DNA of 64,000 bases, from the NCBI GenBank assembly GCA_965212165.1, contig OZ243096.1:744001-808000 (forward strand), written 5' to 3'. This document shows positions 17,775 to 25,025 of the stretch, one piece after another. How positions within the stretch are numbered: the stretch's first letter is position 1; each line of letters opens with the position of its first letter. The notes under the pieces were generated by a model that made no database searches, was not told where the DNA came from, and saw nothing but the letters and a program-made list of their open reading frames with translations. Made by a program: the position numbers and the translations under genes. The DNA comes from RHLJ01 sp965212165 (GTDB taxonomy: Bacteria; Bacteroidota; Rhodothermia; Balneolales; Balneolaceae).

Positions 17775-18812
17775 ATGAGATCTCTATTTATACTATTAAT
17801 ATCTGCTTCTTTATTTATTAATTGTGAAAGCTCAACTGGTGATAAAAATATGGAAGGAATTACTGCGCCACTTGATCCCTTTGAACAAAATATAGCTCTT
17901 GGAAGAGGAATTAACCTGGGAAATGCTCTTGAAGCTCCAAATGAAGGAGATTGGGGCATTGTACTTCAACCCGAATGGTTTACACTCATAAAAGCTGCCG
18001 GATTTAATAGTGTGCGTATTCCAATCCGTTGGTCTGCTCATACTTCTGAAGAAGAACCATACACCATTGATGAGGGGTTCTTTGCTCGAGTTGACTGGGC
18101 TATTGAACAAGCACTCGAAAATGACCTAATGGTTATTTTTAATATGCACCATTATGAAGAAATTTTTGTAAACCCTGGACCTGAAAGTGCAAAGTTTTTA
18201 GCAATTTGGGAGCAGATATCTCTTCGATATAAAGACCAGCCCAAGGAAGTTCTTTTTGAAATATTGAATGAGCCTCATGGCGAGCTAACCGCTGATCTTT
18301 GGAATCAATTACTGCCTCTTGGCTTAGAGAAAATTCGTGAACATAATCCTTACAGAACGGTAGTTATTGGCGCTGCAGAATGGGGCGGAATTCCCGGATT
18401 ACTTAAACTTGATATTCCAGATGATGGAAATCTCATTGTTACTGTACACTACTATGAGCCTTTCCAATTTACTCACCAAGGCGCCGAATGGGTTGAAGGA
18501 GATGCTGATGAATGGTTAGGAACAACATGGGACGGAACCGCTCAGGAAATTGCTGCTGTTGAAAATCATTTTCAAACTATTGTTGATTGGGGTGTCGACC
18601 GTGGCGTTCCTATTAATATTGGTGAGTTTGGCGCATATAGTAAAGCAGATTCACCATCTCGTGGCCGCTGGACGGCCGCCATTGTAAAGTTCGCTCTCGA
18701 TAATAATATGAGCTATCATTATTGGGAGTTTGCTTCAGGCTTTGGCATTTATAATCCAAATGATGGACGCTGGGATGTTGACCTATTGCGTGGCTTAACT
18801 AAGACCGAATAG
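17775..18812 (+). CDS. Glycoside hydrolase family 5 (cellulase-like) lipoprotein
   Basis: A 345-aa exported GH5 enzyme with lipobox Cys17 (LFINCESS). The barrel begins at GRGINLGNALEAP (44-56). Family markers are RIPIRW, HHYEE, the acid/base E166 in ILNEPHG, HYYEPFQFTHQG and the nucleophile E284 in INIGEFG. It should cut beta-1,4-linked glucan or mannan on the cell surface. A lone gene without a SusC/D pair nearby, it may use oligosaccharides or algal polymers. It follows the PHP lipoprotein by 75 bp. Confidence 0.92.
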   Translation: MRSLFILLISASLFINCESSTGDKNMEGITAPLDPFEQNIALGRGINLGNALEAPNEGDWGIVLQPEWFTLIKAAGFNSVRIPIRWSAHTSEEEPYTIDEGFFARVDWAIEQALENDLMVIFNMHHYEEIFVNPGPESAKFLAIWEQISLRYKDQPKEVLFEILNEPHGELTADLWNQLLPLGLEKIREHNPYRTVVIGAAEWGGIPGLLKLDIPDDGNLIVTVHYYEPFQFTHQGAEWVEGDADEWLGTTWDGTAQEIAAVENHFQTIVDWGVDRGVPINIGEFGAYSKADSPSRGRWTAAIVKFALDNNMSYHYWEFASGFGIYNPNDGRWDVDLLRGLTKTE

Positions 18813-18851
18813 TTTTTTTGTTTACTCTTGACTTCAATTGTATTATAATTT

Positions 18852-18873
18852 ACTTTGAAATAAAAAGTACTTT
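18852..18873. promoter_or_regulatory. 22-bp operator-like element, site 1
   Basis: ACTTTGAAA, three variable bases, then the perfect palindrome AAAGTACTTT (18864-18873). The site ends two bases before the ATG of the 211-aa membrane protein and matches site 2 (19845-19866) at all 19 fixed positions with the same spacing. It overlaps a TTnnTTTG that is one base off the Bacteroidetes -7 consensus. Probable target of the winged-helix regulator encoded in the same operon. Confidence 0.6.
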
Positions 18874-18875
18874 GA

Positions 18876-19511
18876 ATGAAAGATGAACAACACCTTCTAA
18901 ACGACTTAAGTGAAATCCGTTCGATGATGGAGCGGTCTACTAAATTTATATCCCTTTCTGGCTTAGCTGGAGTTATGGCTGGAATCTATGCTCTTGCCGG
19001 TGTCTGGGTTCTTTATTCTTACCTTGGCTTCAATCCCCGAACAGTAATTATCTTAATTCCTGAATCTGGTTTTTCGATTTCAGATTTTAATAATGTTATT
19101 CTATTAGCTGTTCTTATTTTACTTCTTTCTATAGGTACTGCATTTTTATTTTCAAATAATAAAGCAAAAAAACTCGGTGAAAAAAGCTGGAACGCTACTT
19201 CTCGAAGAATGTTGGGTAGTATGAGTATTCCCCTGATCGCTGGTGGGATATTAATCATTCTTTTAATCTCTAAGGACGCTCTAGGGCTGGCAATTCCTCT
19301 TTCTTTAGTTTTCTATGGAATAGCATTATACAACGCTAGTAAGTATAGTTTTGATGATGTAAAATATCTAGGCATACTCAATATTTGCTTAGGATTAATA
19401 AGTGTTTGGATGATTGAGTATAGTCTAATCATTTGGGCTCTAGGCTTTGGAGTTCTACATATCATTTATGGTCTTTATATGCATATCAAATATGAGCGCC
19501 AAGTAGGTTAA
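18876..19511 (+). CDS. Multi-pass membrane protein paired with a winged-helix regulator
   Basis: A 211-aa protein. An N-terminal cytoplasmic helix (1-25, DEQHLLNDLSEIRSMMERS) is followed by about six membrane segments (about 27-50, 66-90, 112-130, 135-150, 163-180, 184-203). Its gene ends 3 bases before the winged-helix regulator, so they form an operon. A 22-bp operator-like element lies right before the start. Similar membrane protein/winged-helix pairs are common in Bacteroidota, but the membrane protein's role is not known to me. It may sense a membrane signal or be the regulated product. Confidence 0.75.
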   Translation: MKDEQHLLNDLSEIRSMMERSTKFISLSGLAGVMAGIYALAGVWVLYSYLGFNPRTVIILIPESGFSISDFNNVILLAVLILLLSIGTAFLFSNNKAKKLGEKSWNATSRRMLGSMSIPLIAGGILIILLISKDALGLAIPLSLVFYGIALYNASKYSFDDVKYLGILNICLGLISVWMIEYSLIIWALGFGVLHIIYGLYMHIKYERQVG

Positions 19512-19514
19512 TTC

Positions 19515-19814
19515 ATGAATGTATCTTTCAATGATTTAAATAAAGCGTTTGAGAATCGTATTCGTCTTGGAATTATGTCTGCTCTTGCTGTGAATAAATA
19601 TCTTGATTTCACTGCCCTAAAAGAATACTTAGATGTAACTGACGGTAATCTTGCTAGTCATATTAAAACTCTAGAAAAAGCTGGTTTTATTGGTGTTGAA
19701 AAATCATTTGTAGAACGTAAACCTAATACAAAATACTATATGACTAGTGACGGGAAAAAAGCTTTTGAAAATCACCTCCTGGTATTGGAAGAAATTATAA
19801 ATTCTCAAAAATGA
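19515..19814 (+). CDS. Winged-helix transcriptional regulator
   Basis: A 99-aa protein that is almost only a winged helix. It begins NDLNKAFENRIRLGIMSAL, has the recognition-helix region DGNLASHIKTLEKAGFI at about 54-70 and a wing with KPNTKYYMTSDGKKAF. It fits the stand-alone HTH_34/MarR-like family that binds palindromes as dimers. There is no ligand domain, so control may come through the co-transcribed membrane protein. Two copies of a 22-bp palindrome-containing element flank this operon (18852-18873 and 19845-19866). I infer autoregulation plus control of the downstream genes. Confidence 0.85.
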   Translation: MNVSFNDLNKAFENRIRLGIMSALAVNKYLDFTALKEYLDVTDGNLASHIKTLEKAGFIGVEKSFVERKPNTKYYMTSDGKKAFENHLLVLEEIINSQK

Positions 19815-19842
19815 TGGGAACAAAAGACATTTTTTTGCTTTA

Positions 19843-19850
19843 TAACTTTG
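19843..19850 (+). promoter_or_regulatory. Bacteroidetes-type -7 promoter element
   Basis: TAACTTTG matches the TAnnTTTG -7 consensus and lies 31 bases before the ATG at 19882. It overlaps the left half of operator site 2, as expected if the regulator blocks polymerase. No convincing -33 TTTG was found at the ideal distance. Confidence 0.4.
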
Positions 19851-19866
19851 AAAATCAAAGTACTTT
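19845..19866. promoter_or_regulatory. 22-bp operator-like element, site 2
   Basis: Same element as site 1: ACTTTGAAA, three bases, AAAGTACTTT (palindrome at 19857-19866). Here the left part also forms a second perfect palindrome, ACTTTGA-AAA-TCAAAGT (19845-19861). It lies 15 bases before the 64-aa membrane protein gene and 30 bases after the regulator gene. Confidence 0.6.
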
Positions 19867-19881
19867 TTAAATTAACCTTAT

Positions 19882-20076
19882 ATGAACTCTACTAGAACGC
19901 TTAAAATTAACACCTATCTATCATTACTGATGATTACCCTCGGAGTAATTTTCTTAGCTTATATGATATTAGTCGAAGACGAACCTGGGGCTTTTCCTTT
20001 GCTGATGACCACCATTGGTATATGTTGGTATATCGTAACTAAATGGAAGTTAAAATCACACAATAAAGAGTCTTAA
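19882..20076 (+). CDS. Small two-span membrane protein, 64 aa
   Basis: Two hydrophobic segments (about 11-31 and 37-52) around an acidic loop (VEDEPGA), with a basic C-terminal tail (KWKLKSHNK). It is preceded by operator-like site 2 and a -7 element, so it is probably a target of the winged-helix regulator upstream. A six-span membrane protein gene follows by 37 bases. Function unknown. Confidence 0.65.
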   Translation: MNSTRTLKINTYLSLLMITLGVIFLAYMILVEDEPGAFPLLMTTIGICWYIVTKWKLKSHNKES

Positions 20077-20113
20077 TACCAATTAATTCGAAAACTCAAA
20101 TAGTGGAAATAGC

Positions 20114-20683
20114 ATGAAATCATTCAAAAAAATCTATACACAAATTGTTGCTTTGATATCAGGAACCATTGTTTTATTAATGATTCCACTTATTGCAATG
20201 CAGTTCACTGAGGAAGTCTTATGGACTTTGGGTGACTTTATTATCGCTGCCATTCTTCTTTTTGGAACCGGCTTTTCATTCATATTGCTTTCAAAAAAGT
20301 CGAGCGCCTTTACTTTCAAACTAGCCACGGGGATTGCTTTAGGCTCTACCTTTCTTCTTATTTGGGTTAACTTAGCTGTTGGGTTAATTGGCAGCGAAAA
20401 TGAATCTATAAATCTACTTTACTTTATCATTCCAGTTGTAGGTATTGTTGGGGGTTTTCTTGCCCGGTTCAAAACAATTGGCATAAGCTATACATTAATT
20501 ACGATGGCAGTAAGTATGGTAGTAATTGCTTTGATCGCATTCACTACGGGTGCTTTAAACTCTACTGGCACTTCAACAATTGAAGTATTAGGTGTAAATG
20601 GTTTTTTTATTGGCCTTTTTCTCTTGTCTGCTTTTTTATTTAAAAACGCGGAGATAAAGCAAATTCGCACTGAAACCGAATAA
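20114..20683 (+). CDS. Hypothetical six-span membrane protein, 189 aa
   Basis: Six regularly spaced hydrophobic segments (about 10-30, 38-58, 66-90, 96-115, 123-145, 158-175) with a short charged tail (KQIRTETE). No motif is recognised. It sits 37 bases after the 64-aa membrane protein and probably belongs to the same transcript and regulon. Confidence 0.65.
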   Translation: MKSFKKIYTQIVALISGTIVLLMIPLIAMQFTEEVLWTLGDFIIAAILLFGTGFSFILLSKKSSAFTFKLATGIALGSTFLLIWVNLAVGLIGSENESINLLYFIIPVVGIVGGFLARFKTIGISYTLITMAVSMVVIALIAFTTGALNSTGTSTIEVLGVNGFFIGLFLLSAFLFKNAEIKQIRTETE

Positions 20684-20968
20684 TTCATCAAGATATTGTA
20701 GTAGAATTCATTTTATTCAAGCCAATTTTACACCATAATAAAACATCTTTAAATCGTATTAAATCTAGTTTTATTTATTATTACCCATCATTAGTTATAT
20801 ATTATGAAGTATTTTTGGTTGAGGGGCCATCTCTGACGTATATTGGTATCAGTTACTAAAAAATCAAACACAGCCAGCCTTTTTAAGCAGGCTTTTTTTA
20901 TGTCTTGGAATCAATATCATGGATACTTCATGTTTTGATTTTGTCTTGCTAACTTTTATGATGTATTC
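20684..20968 (+). other. Intergenic stretch with an orphan terminator; possible small RNA
   Basis: No convincing protein gene (only a 10-codon ORF from the ATG at about 20803). A terminator-like hairpin lies at 20876-20899 with no gene end nearby. Upstream of it, CTGA...TCAG (20834-20853) can form another stem. A short RNA ending at the terminator is possible but not proven. Confidence 0.3.
20876..20899 (+). terminator. Intrinsic-terminator-like hairpin
   Basis: AGCCT (20876-20880) and AGGCT (20889-20893) with an 8-nt loop, followed by a run of T to 20899. It is almost 200 bp after the last plus-strand stop codon, so its transcript is unclear. Confidence 0.5.
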
Positions 20969-21706
20969 ATGGACTCACCAAGCGGACAACCTTCTATCGA
21001 GCTTTTTGGAATCACTATCATGGAACCGATGGTTACCTTCACGGATCTATGGATTACTGCAGTTTGTTTATATGCATTTATAAAATTGGTTAAGCTGAAT
21101 AAGCCCGGTAAGGTACAGCGACATATGCGGTGGTACTTTTTAATTATGGGGTTGGCTACTTTTTTAGGAGGACTTCTTGGTCATGCTTTTCAATATGCAA
21201 TAGGTTTAGAATGGAAGTTACCTGGCTGGTTAATTAGCATGTTAGCTGTAATGGCCGTTGAGAGAGCTTCTATTATTCATGCTCAACCGTTAATTAATAA
21301 AACATTTGGAAAAGCTTTAGGAGTTGCGAACGTAATTGAGCTTTTAACTTTTGCGTTTATCACCTTTTATACTTTAAATTTTTTCTTTATTCAGGTACAT
21401 TCAGCCTATGGCCTTGCTCTTATAGTACTTCCGCTACACTTTTTAGTATTTTGGAGAACGAGAAATAATGGGAGTCGAGTATTTGTACTCGCTGTACTAT
21501 TTTCCACTTTAGCTGCATTTTTTTATATAAGTGGCATAGGCTTAGGAAAGTGGTTTAACCATCTTGATTTAGCACATACTGTAATGGCGATAAGTATGTA
21601 TTTTTTATATATAGGAACCATTCAGCTAGAAGACTTGAAGCCTGAGGACATGCTTCAAGAAAGAGGCAAATTCAAAGAAGCAGTAAGGGCACTTTTCTTT
21701 AAATAA
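20969..21706 (+). CDS. Multi-pass membrane protein, possibly CREST-like
   Basis: A 245-aa protein with seven or eight hydrophobic segments. His residues occur at membrane edges: GHAFQYAIG (about 72) and NHLDLAHTVMAISMY (about 200-206, HxxxH). This spacing faintly recalls the CREST superfamily (alkaline ceramidase, PAQR), but I cannot confirm it. The C-terminus is soluble and charged (EDLKPEDMLQERGKFKE). The 145-aa gene starts 23 bases downstream, possibly co-transcribed. Confidence 0.65.
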   Translation: MDSPSGQPSIELFGITIMEPMVTFTDLWITAVCLYAFIKLVKLNKPGKVQRHMRWYFLIMGLATFLGGLLGHAFQYAIGLEWKLPGWLISMLAVMAVERASIIHAQPLINKTFGKALGVANVIELLTFAFITFYTLNFFFIQVHSAYGLALIVLPLHFLVFWRTRNNGSRVFVLAVLFSTLAAFFYISGIGLGKWFNHLDLAHTVMAISMYFLYIGTIQLEDLKPEDMLQERGKFKEAVRALFFK

Positions 21707-21729
21707 ACTATTATAAATAAATCTACCAT

Positions 21730-22167
21730 ATGGGATTTTTCACAAATAAAAAGAAAGGTAAACCTCCTCATACTTGGTATCCTGAAATCTTACACTGGAG
21801 GGAAGGTGATAAGATTTATTGCAGCAATATTACAAAAGCATTCGGATATTCGAAGGTTAAAACAAGGGATATAGTAAAATACATAAAGCCAAACGAAGTG
21901 GTTGGTAAAGTATCCTTTGTATATAAATCAGTAGATGAACATGGAAATATTTATCTATCAGATCCAGATGATCATCTCATACAGTTTGAATTCTGGCGAT
22001 TTATAAAAGTATCGACAAACGAAACTCTAAAAAGTAGATTAGTAGAAGAACGGCAAAAAGGCTCTGAAGAATACATGGAATTAATGTCCAATTTTCAACA
22101 TGCATTCGACGAGCTACAAGAACAGGATAACCATCCTAAAAGACTTGGCCCCAAAGACTCCACTTGA
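21730..22167 (+). CDS. Hypothetical soluble protein, 145 aa
   Basis: Basic N-terminus (FFTNKKKGKPPHTWYP), a probable beta-rich core (residues 20-95, with KIYCSNITKAFGYSK and FVYKSVDEHGNIYLSD), then an acidic helical tail (95-140, coiled-coil-like). No signal peptide or membrane span. I do not recognise the family. It lies 23 bases after the multi-pass membrane gene. Confidence 0.65.
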   Translation: MGFFTNKKKGKPPHTWYPEILHWREGDKIYCSNITKAFGYSKVKTRDIVKYIKPNEVVGKVSFVYKSVDEHGNIYLSDPDDHLIQFEFWRFIKVSTNETLKSRLVEERQKGSEEYMELMSNFQHAFDELQEQDNHPKRLGPKDST

Positions 22168-22222
22168 ATAAAGTTTATTAAACTTAATCCTTCGTTTGGC
22201 TCTCATATCTAAATGTAGTTTA

Positions 22223-22240
22223 TTTCAACTTGTTTCAACT
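22223..22240 (+). repeat. Tandem TTTCAACT repeat upstream of an amidohydrolase
   Basis: Two copies of TTTCAACT at 22223-22230 and 22233-22240, a 10-bp period (one helical turn), just 12 bases before the ATG at 22252. The position suits a regulator-binding direct repeat, but chance is possible in AT-rich DNA. Confidence 0.3.
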
Positions 22241-22251
22241 AAACACCATTT

Positions 22252-23622
22252 ATGCTAAAAATATCCGCCATTCTAATTCTTCCTTTTCTCATCTCATTAT
22301 TTCCAAATGATGTCAACAATAATGGACATAAAGCTACTAGCACAATTGCTTTTATAAACGTTACCGTAATCCCAATGACTGAAAATGGTGTGGTTCTTGA
22401 AAACAATACTGTAATCACAAATGGTTCGAACATTTCAGAAGTGCGCCCTACAGTTGACCGAGATTTAGAAGATGGAGCGTTTGATTTAGTAATTGATGGA
22501 ACCGGAAAGTTTCTGATGCCAGGACTGGCAGAAATGCATGGTCATGTTCCTCCAACTCATCCCCCCGCAAATGCTGCATCTTATTTTAACGATGAATATG
22601 TTGAAAACACTCTTTTTCTATATGTAGCAGCGGGTATAACAACCGTTAGAGGAATGCTCGGCTATGATCATCAACTTGAACTAAAGGAAAAAGTAAATAA
22701 CGGCGAGTTAATTGGTCCAAATTTATATTTAGCGGGACCAAGTTTTAACGGCGGATCGATTTCTTCTCCAGAACAAGCACGAAAAAAAGTCATTCAACAA
22801 AAAAATGAAGGGTGGGATTTACTTAAAATTCATCCAGGACTTACTCTTGATGAATATAACACAATGGCCGAAACTGCTAATGCCGTAGGAATTACTTTTG
22901 GAGGACATGTTCCTGCTGAGGTAGGAATAGAGCGCGCTCTTGAAGTAAAACAACTCACCATAGATCATTTAGATGGTTATGTGGCCTATCTCAATGCGTT
23001 TGAAGATGCTGAACAAGAAGAGAAAATGTCTGAAATTATCCAAAAAACCATTGAAAATAATGTTTGGATGGTGCCTACCCAAGCCCTGTGGGAAACAATA
23101 ATTGGTGCTGGCAATTACGAGGTTATGAAAGAATATGATGAACTAAAGTATATACCTGAAGCTGTAAAAAACGGGTATAACAATTGGGTAACTCAAAATA
23201 TCGATAATAATTCATCTCTGGATGTTGATGCCGCTTTACGCGAGGCTGAACTTCGCCAACGCCTTTTAAAAGAAATGAATGAAGCGGGCGTTCTGATCTT
23301 AATGGGAACTGATGCCCCTCAGCTTTTTAGCGTACCCGGATTTTCAATACATCGTGAATTACCCAAAATGGTTGCCGCAGGAATGACCCCTTATGAGATT
23401 ATTGAGACCGGCACAAAAAATGTAGGCTTGTATTTTCAGGAGAACGATGATTTTGGAACCATTGAAGTAGGTAAAAGAGCCGACTTAATTCTTGTCGATT
23501 CAAATCCGATTCAAGATGTTGCCAACATCCAAAATCATTCTGGTGTTATGGTTCGTGGTCAATGGCTCTCTAAAGAAATGATTGATAAAAAATTAGCTGA
23601 AATTGAATCTAGTTATCAATAA
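22252..23622 (+). CDS. Exported amidohydrolase (imidazolonepropionase-like)
   Basis: A 456-aa amidohydrolase-superfamily enzyme with an N-terminal hydrophobic signal segment (2-17). Metal-site motifs are intact: HGHV after PGLAEMHGH (about 96-100), KIHPG, HVPAE, DHLDG and GTDAP near residue 366. The C-terminal beta-sandwich strand GTIEVGKRADLILVD is present. Such exported imidazolonepropionase-like enzymes cleave cyclic amides or dipeptides; the substrate is unknown. It has its own terminator (23637-23658), so it is probably a separate transcript from the next two amidohydrolases. Confidence 0.88.
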   Translation: MLKISAILILPFLISLFPNDVNNNGHKATSTIAFINVTVIPMTENGVVLENNTVITNGSNISEVRPTVDRDLEDGAFDLVIDGTGKFLMPGLAEMHGHVPPTHPPANAASYFNDEYVENTLFLYVAAGITTVRGMLGYDHQLELKEKVNNGELIGPNLYLAGPSFNGGSISSPEQARKKVIQQKNEGWDLLKIHPGLTLDEYNTMAETANAVGITFGGHVPAEVGIERALEVKQLTIDHLDGYVAYLNAFEDAEQEEKMSEIIQKTIENNVWMVPTQALWETIIGAGNYEVMKEYDELKYIPEAVKNGYNNWVTQNIDNNSSLDVDAALREAELRQRLLKEMNEAGVLILMGTDAPQLFSVPGFSIHRELPKMVAAGMTPYEIIETGTKNVGLYFQENDDFGTIEVGKRADLILVDSNPIQDVANIQNHSGVMVRGQWLSKEMIDKKLAEIESSYQ

Positions 23623-23636
23623 TTCAATTCTATTAT

Positions 23637-23658
23637 CGCTTTTTTAAAAAGCGCTTTT
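23637..23658 (+). terminator. Intrinsic terminator after the first amidohydrolase
   Basis: CGCTTTTT (23637-23644) and AAAAAGCG (23646-23653) form a tight hairpin followed by CTTTT. It lies 15 bases after the stop of the 456-aa enzyme. Confidence 0.6.
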
Positions 23659-23712
23659 ATCCCACTATGTTTTTTATAAATTGAGGCTGATTCAAAATCT
23701 AATCTCATATTT

Positions 23713-25023
23713 ATGAAAAAACTTTGGAGTACAATGTTTGGGATGCTATTTGTTGGGATTTTCTCAACATCAATTCTAGCCCAAACTAATCCTATCGCCT
23801 TTAAGGGCGCTCATATTATCCCTATATCAGGTAACCCAATTGAAAATGGCGTTCTTGTTATACAAAACGGAGAAATCATTTCAGTCGGTAATTCTGACTC
23901 TCGAATTCCTTCAAATGCTAAAGTAGTTGATGTAAGTGGCAAGGTTATTATGCCCGGCCTTGTTGATACTCACTCTCATATTGGTGAAGGCGATGGCGGT
24001 GACCGTTCTTCATCATTACATCCAGACGTTCGTATTCTTGATGCCATTGATCCTAGAAGCGACACCTTTAAAAAAGCACTAGCAGGCGGGCTTACTTCTG
24101 TAAATATAATGCCTGGTTCTGGTCATTTAATGAGTGGTCAAACCGTTTATCTAAAGCTTAGAAAAGCTAATACTATTGAAGATATGTTGTTAGTAATTGA
24201 TGAGGAAAACAACATTTATGGTGGGATGAAAATGGCAAATGGTACTAACCCGATCGGTAACGCTGCTCCACCTCGCCCGGGAACTAGAGCAAAGTCTGCC
24301 GCGATGGTTAGAGAGCTTTTTGTTAAAGCACAAAACTATCAAAAGAAGATTGAAGACTCAGATGGTGATGAGTCAAAAATGCCACCACGTGATCTACAGA
24401 TGGAAGCTTTAGTACAAATTCTTGACGGTAAGCGTACCGTTCATAATCATACTCACCGCCATGATGATATTCTTACTGCGATTAGATTGTCGCAGGAGTT
24501 TGGTTATAAAGTTGTTCTGCATCATGTTTCCGAAGCTTGGAAAGTAGCCGATGAAATTGCCGCTGCTGGAATTCCTGCTTCTATCATTACTCTAGACTCT
24601 TTTGGTGGAAAATTAGAAGCCATTGATTTCAGTAATAAAAATGCTGTTTCGCTTGAAAAAGCCGGGGCTCTTGTAGGTTTTCATACCGATGACTACATCA
24701 CAGACTCAAGAATGTTCCTGCGTTCTGCTGCAATGGGTGTTCGGGAAGGCATGAGTAAAGAAAAAGCACTTGAAGCCGTAACTATAGCTAATGCAATAAT
24801 GATGGATATTGATGATCGTGTTGGAACTCTTGAAAGAGGGAAGGATGCAGATTTTATTATTCTTTCTGGAGATCCATTAAGCGTTTATTCACATGTTGAA
24901 CAAACATGGATTGAAGGACTTAAGGTTTGGGATCGTAGTAATCCCGAAGACAGAGAGTATTCAACTGGGGGATATGAAATATTCCGTGGATTTGAGACTA
25001 ACCATCACCTAGACGGAGAGTAA
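23713..25023 (+). CDS. Exported amidohydrolase, metal site intact
   Basis: A 436-aa amidohydrolase with a signal peptide (cut near ILAQ, about 24). Metal-binding motifs are complete: HSHIGEG (about 88), HNHTHRHDD (about 242-250), LHHVSEA and FHTDDY (about 324). A C-terminal LERGKDADFIILSGDP strand closes the beta-sandwich. It is the active-looking member of a tandem pair; the next gene, starting 2 bases after its stop, is a paralogue lacking these histidines. Both may form a heteromer. The substrate is unknown. Confidence 0.9.
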   Translation: MKKLWSTMFGMLFVGIFSTSILAQTNPIAFKGAHIIPISGNPIENGVLVIQNGEIISVGNSDSRIPSNAKVVDVSGKVIMPGLVDTHSHIGEGDGGDRSSSLHPDVRILDAIDPRSDTFKKALAGGLTSVNIMPGSGHLMSGQTVYLKLRKANTIEDMLLVIDEENNIYGGMKMANGTNPIGNAAPPRPGTRAKSAAMVRELFVKAQNYQKKIEDSDGDESKMPPRDLQMEALVQILDGKRTVHNHTHRHDDILTAIRLSQEFGYKVVLHHVSEAWKVADEIAAAGIPASIITLDSFGGKLEAIDFSNKNAVSLEKAGALVGFHTDDYITDSRMFLRSAAMGVREGMSKEKALEAVTIANAIMMDIDDRVGTLERGKDADFIILSGDPLSVYSHVEQTWIEGLKVWDRSNPEDREYSTGGYEIFRGFETNHHLDGE

Positions 25024-25025
25024 TC

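Noticed and set aside
18828..18849. TTGACT and TATAAT strings resembling a sigma-70 promoter before the membrane protein gene.
   Set aside because: The spacer is only 10 bases, far from the 17 needed; the Bacteroidetes-type -7 is the better reading.
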